Shown piece after piece: positions 62,908 to 64,000 of a stretch of DNA of 64,000 bases. Within the stretch, counting starts at the first letter, position 1, and the number at the start of each line of letters is the position of its first letter. This stretch comes from Caballeronia calidae (GTDB taxonomy: Bacteria > Pseudomonadota > Gammaproteobacteria > Burkholderiales > Burkholderiaceae): contig NZ_FCOX02000027.1 of the NCBI RefSeq assembly GCF_900044055.2, positions 1 through 64,000 on the forward strand, read 5' to 3'. A program made the translations under genes and the position numbers. The notes beneath the pieces were generated by a model that worked only from the letters and a program-made list of their open reading frames with translations, had not been told where the DNA came from and did no database searches.

Positions 62908-64000
62908 TCACCCCCCAAACCCCACCCCCCTCCCCCGCAACCCCTCAACCCCCGCCTCCCCAAACCCCCACTCCCTAAGCGCAGCGTATCCCCCCTCCCC
63001 CCGCTGCGGCGCGGGCCGCGCAATCACCGACGGCGTCTGCGAAAACCTCGGCGCCGGCGCCGGCTGCACGACCCCATCGAACTCGACGAAACTCTCCCGC
63101 GCCCGATGCTGAGGATGCCCCGGCGCCTCCGAGAACCCGAGCACCGGCGCCACACAAGCATCGCTACCATCGAACACGCGACACCATTCCTCACGCGTCC
63201 GCTCCGCAAACACCGCCGCAAACCGCTCCCTCAGAACCGGCCAGCCCTCGCGATCATGCTGCTTCGGCAACTCCGCATCGGCCAGGCCGAGCTTCTCCAG
63301 CAACTCCGCATAGAACCGCGCCTCCACCGCCCCGACGGCCATGTAATGCCCATCGCGCGTGCGATAGCTGTCATACCAGGGCGTCCCGCCATCGAGCAGA
63401 TTGCTCTCACGCGCCTCCCGCCAGTTCCCCGAAGCAATCAACCCCCACATCGTCGTGCCGAGCTGCGCGGCGCCCTCGATCATCGCGGCATCGACAACCT
63501 GCCCCTTGCCCCCACGCTGCACGTTGAACAACGCCGCGACCACACCGAGCGCAAGCAACATCCCACCGCCGCCATAATCGCCGACGAGATTCAACGGCGG
63601 CACCGGCGACTCGCCCGCGCGACCAATGCCCGACAGCACGCCCGACAACGCGATGTAGTTCAGATCATGCCCCGCACGATCGGCAAGCGGCCCCGTCTGC
63701 CCCCACCCCGTCATGCGCCCGTACACGAGCCTCGGATTGCACGCGAACGCGGCATCGGGACCGATGCCCAATCGCTCCATCGTGCCCGGACGAAATCCTT
63801 CGATGACGATATCCGCCTTCGACATCAGCTCGAGCGCCGCCTCGGCCGATTCCCGCTTCTTGAGATCGAGCGTGATCGAACGCCGTCCGCGTCCCGTCAG
63901 ATTCTTGTGCTTGCCGCTGATCTTCGGGCCGAGATCGCCGGCCGCCACGGGCCGATCCACGCGCAACACGTCCGCGCCCATATCCGCGAGCAACATGCCG
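62908..64000 (-). CDS. CaiB/BaiF-type CoA transferase, alpha-methylacyl-CoA racemase-like (5' end missing)
   Basis: The gene enters from the right edge; the family's first 20-30 residues are missing. The rest has LLADMGADVLRVDRP (CoA binding), GRRSITLDLKKRE, EGFRPGTMERLG, GHDLNYIALSGVLSGIGR (His) and LVGDYGGGGM (Asp), as in alpha-methylacyl-CoA racemase, which epimerises 2-methyl branches. DGHYMAVGAVEARFYAELL is also typical. This fits the SCP-x pathway to the left. The last 60 codons drift to G-rich use and the C-terminus is Gly/Arg-rich (RGRGVGFGG), perhaps a worn end. Confidence 0.88.
   Translation of the reverse strand, partial: GMLLADMGADVLRVDRPVAAGDLGPKISGKHKNLTGRGRRSITLDLKKRESAEAALELMSKADIVIEGFRPGTMERLGIGPDAAFACNPRLVYGRMTGWGQTGPLADRAGHDLNYIALSGVLSGIGRAGESPVPPLNLVGDYGGGGMLLALGVVAALFNVQRGGKGQVVDAAMIEGAAQLGTTMWGLIASGNWREARESNLLDGGTPWYDSYRTRDGHYMAVGAVEARFYAELLEKLGLADAELPKQHDREGWPVLRERFAAVFAERTREEWCRVFDGSDACVAPVLGFSEAPGHPQHRARESFVEFDGVVQPAPAPRFSQTPSVIARPAPQRGEGGYAALREWGFGEAGVEGLRGRGVGFGG

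Noticed and set aside
62693..62911. 72-codon minus-strand frame at the right of the island
   Set aside because: No ribosome site, no family; overlaps the racemase stop. Probably decayed sequence.

Overview
The window is a high-GC, densely coded chromosomal segment from a beta-proteobacterium, most likely a Burkholderiaceae member of the Caballeronia/Paraburkholderia/Burkholderia type. This rests on codon use (C/G at the third base), Gram-negative hardware (OmpC-type porin with terminal Phe, TpsB transporter, PQQ glucose dehydrogenase), many LysR/MerR/GntR/LuxR regulators and several acyl-CoA catabolic genes. I see no rRNA, tRNA, CRISPR array or intact insertion sequence.

Layout. 0-3 kb: the start of an exported protein, a 44-residue ORF behind phased CCTAG repeats, and a PQQ glucose/quinate-type dehydrogenase. 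3-7.7 kb: small hypothetical genes and an aromatic amino acid aminotransferase-permease pair. 7.7-10.8 kb: aroQ, a Gfo/Idh/MocA dehydrogenase and an MHS-family transporter in one operon, suggesting shikimate/quinate use. 11-17.4 kb: a diguanylate cyclase, then an RcsC/EvgS-like hybrid kinase translationally coupled to its LuxR-type regulator, and a Cys-rich membrane protein. 17.9-25 kb: a surface-glycoprotein module (methyltransferase/glycosyltransferase fusion, a frameshifted HMW1C-like N-glycosyltransferase, a TpsB outer-membrane transporter) with no TpsA exoprotein in view, beside two paralogous response regulators. 25.8-29 kb: a FixLJ-like trio (lone receiver, PAS kinase, FixJ regulator). 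29-37 kb: pssA, MerR plus efflux pump with a perfect operator, LysR, acyl-CoA synthetase, cytochrome c, a PEP-mutase-like enzyme and a repeat-built membrane protein. 37-41.6 kb: katG, a TumE/TumA-like toxin-antitoxin pair and a formaldehyde-activating-enzyme homologue. 41.9-46.5 kb: transporter, GntR/UTRA regulator with twin operators, TauD-type dioxygenase and aldehyde dehydrogenase. 46.5-48.1 kb: BON protein and porin.

48.4-59.9 kb is one catabolic block: a MalT-like activator, two adjacent acyl-CoA dehydrogenases, a divergent operon of acyl-CoA ligase, a third acyl-CoA dehydrogenase, an SCP-x-type thiolase, two MaoC-fold proteins and an SDR. With the alpha-methylacyl-CoA racemase at the right edge this fits beta-oxidation of a methyl-branched or polycyclic (sterol/terpenoid-like) acyl side chain; the substrate is inferred.

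59.9-62.9 kb is a compositionally foreign island between two convergent genes. It holds a tight three-gene operon (YkgJ-type Cys-cluster protein, a helical protein with a Gly/Ala-rich hydrophobic core, and a small helical protein) plus a broken GGDEF gene. This is my main candidate for an undescribed system. Its function is unknown to me; the architecture would be compatible with a membrane-acting effector module.
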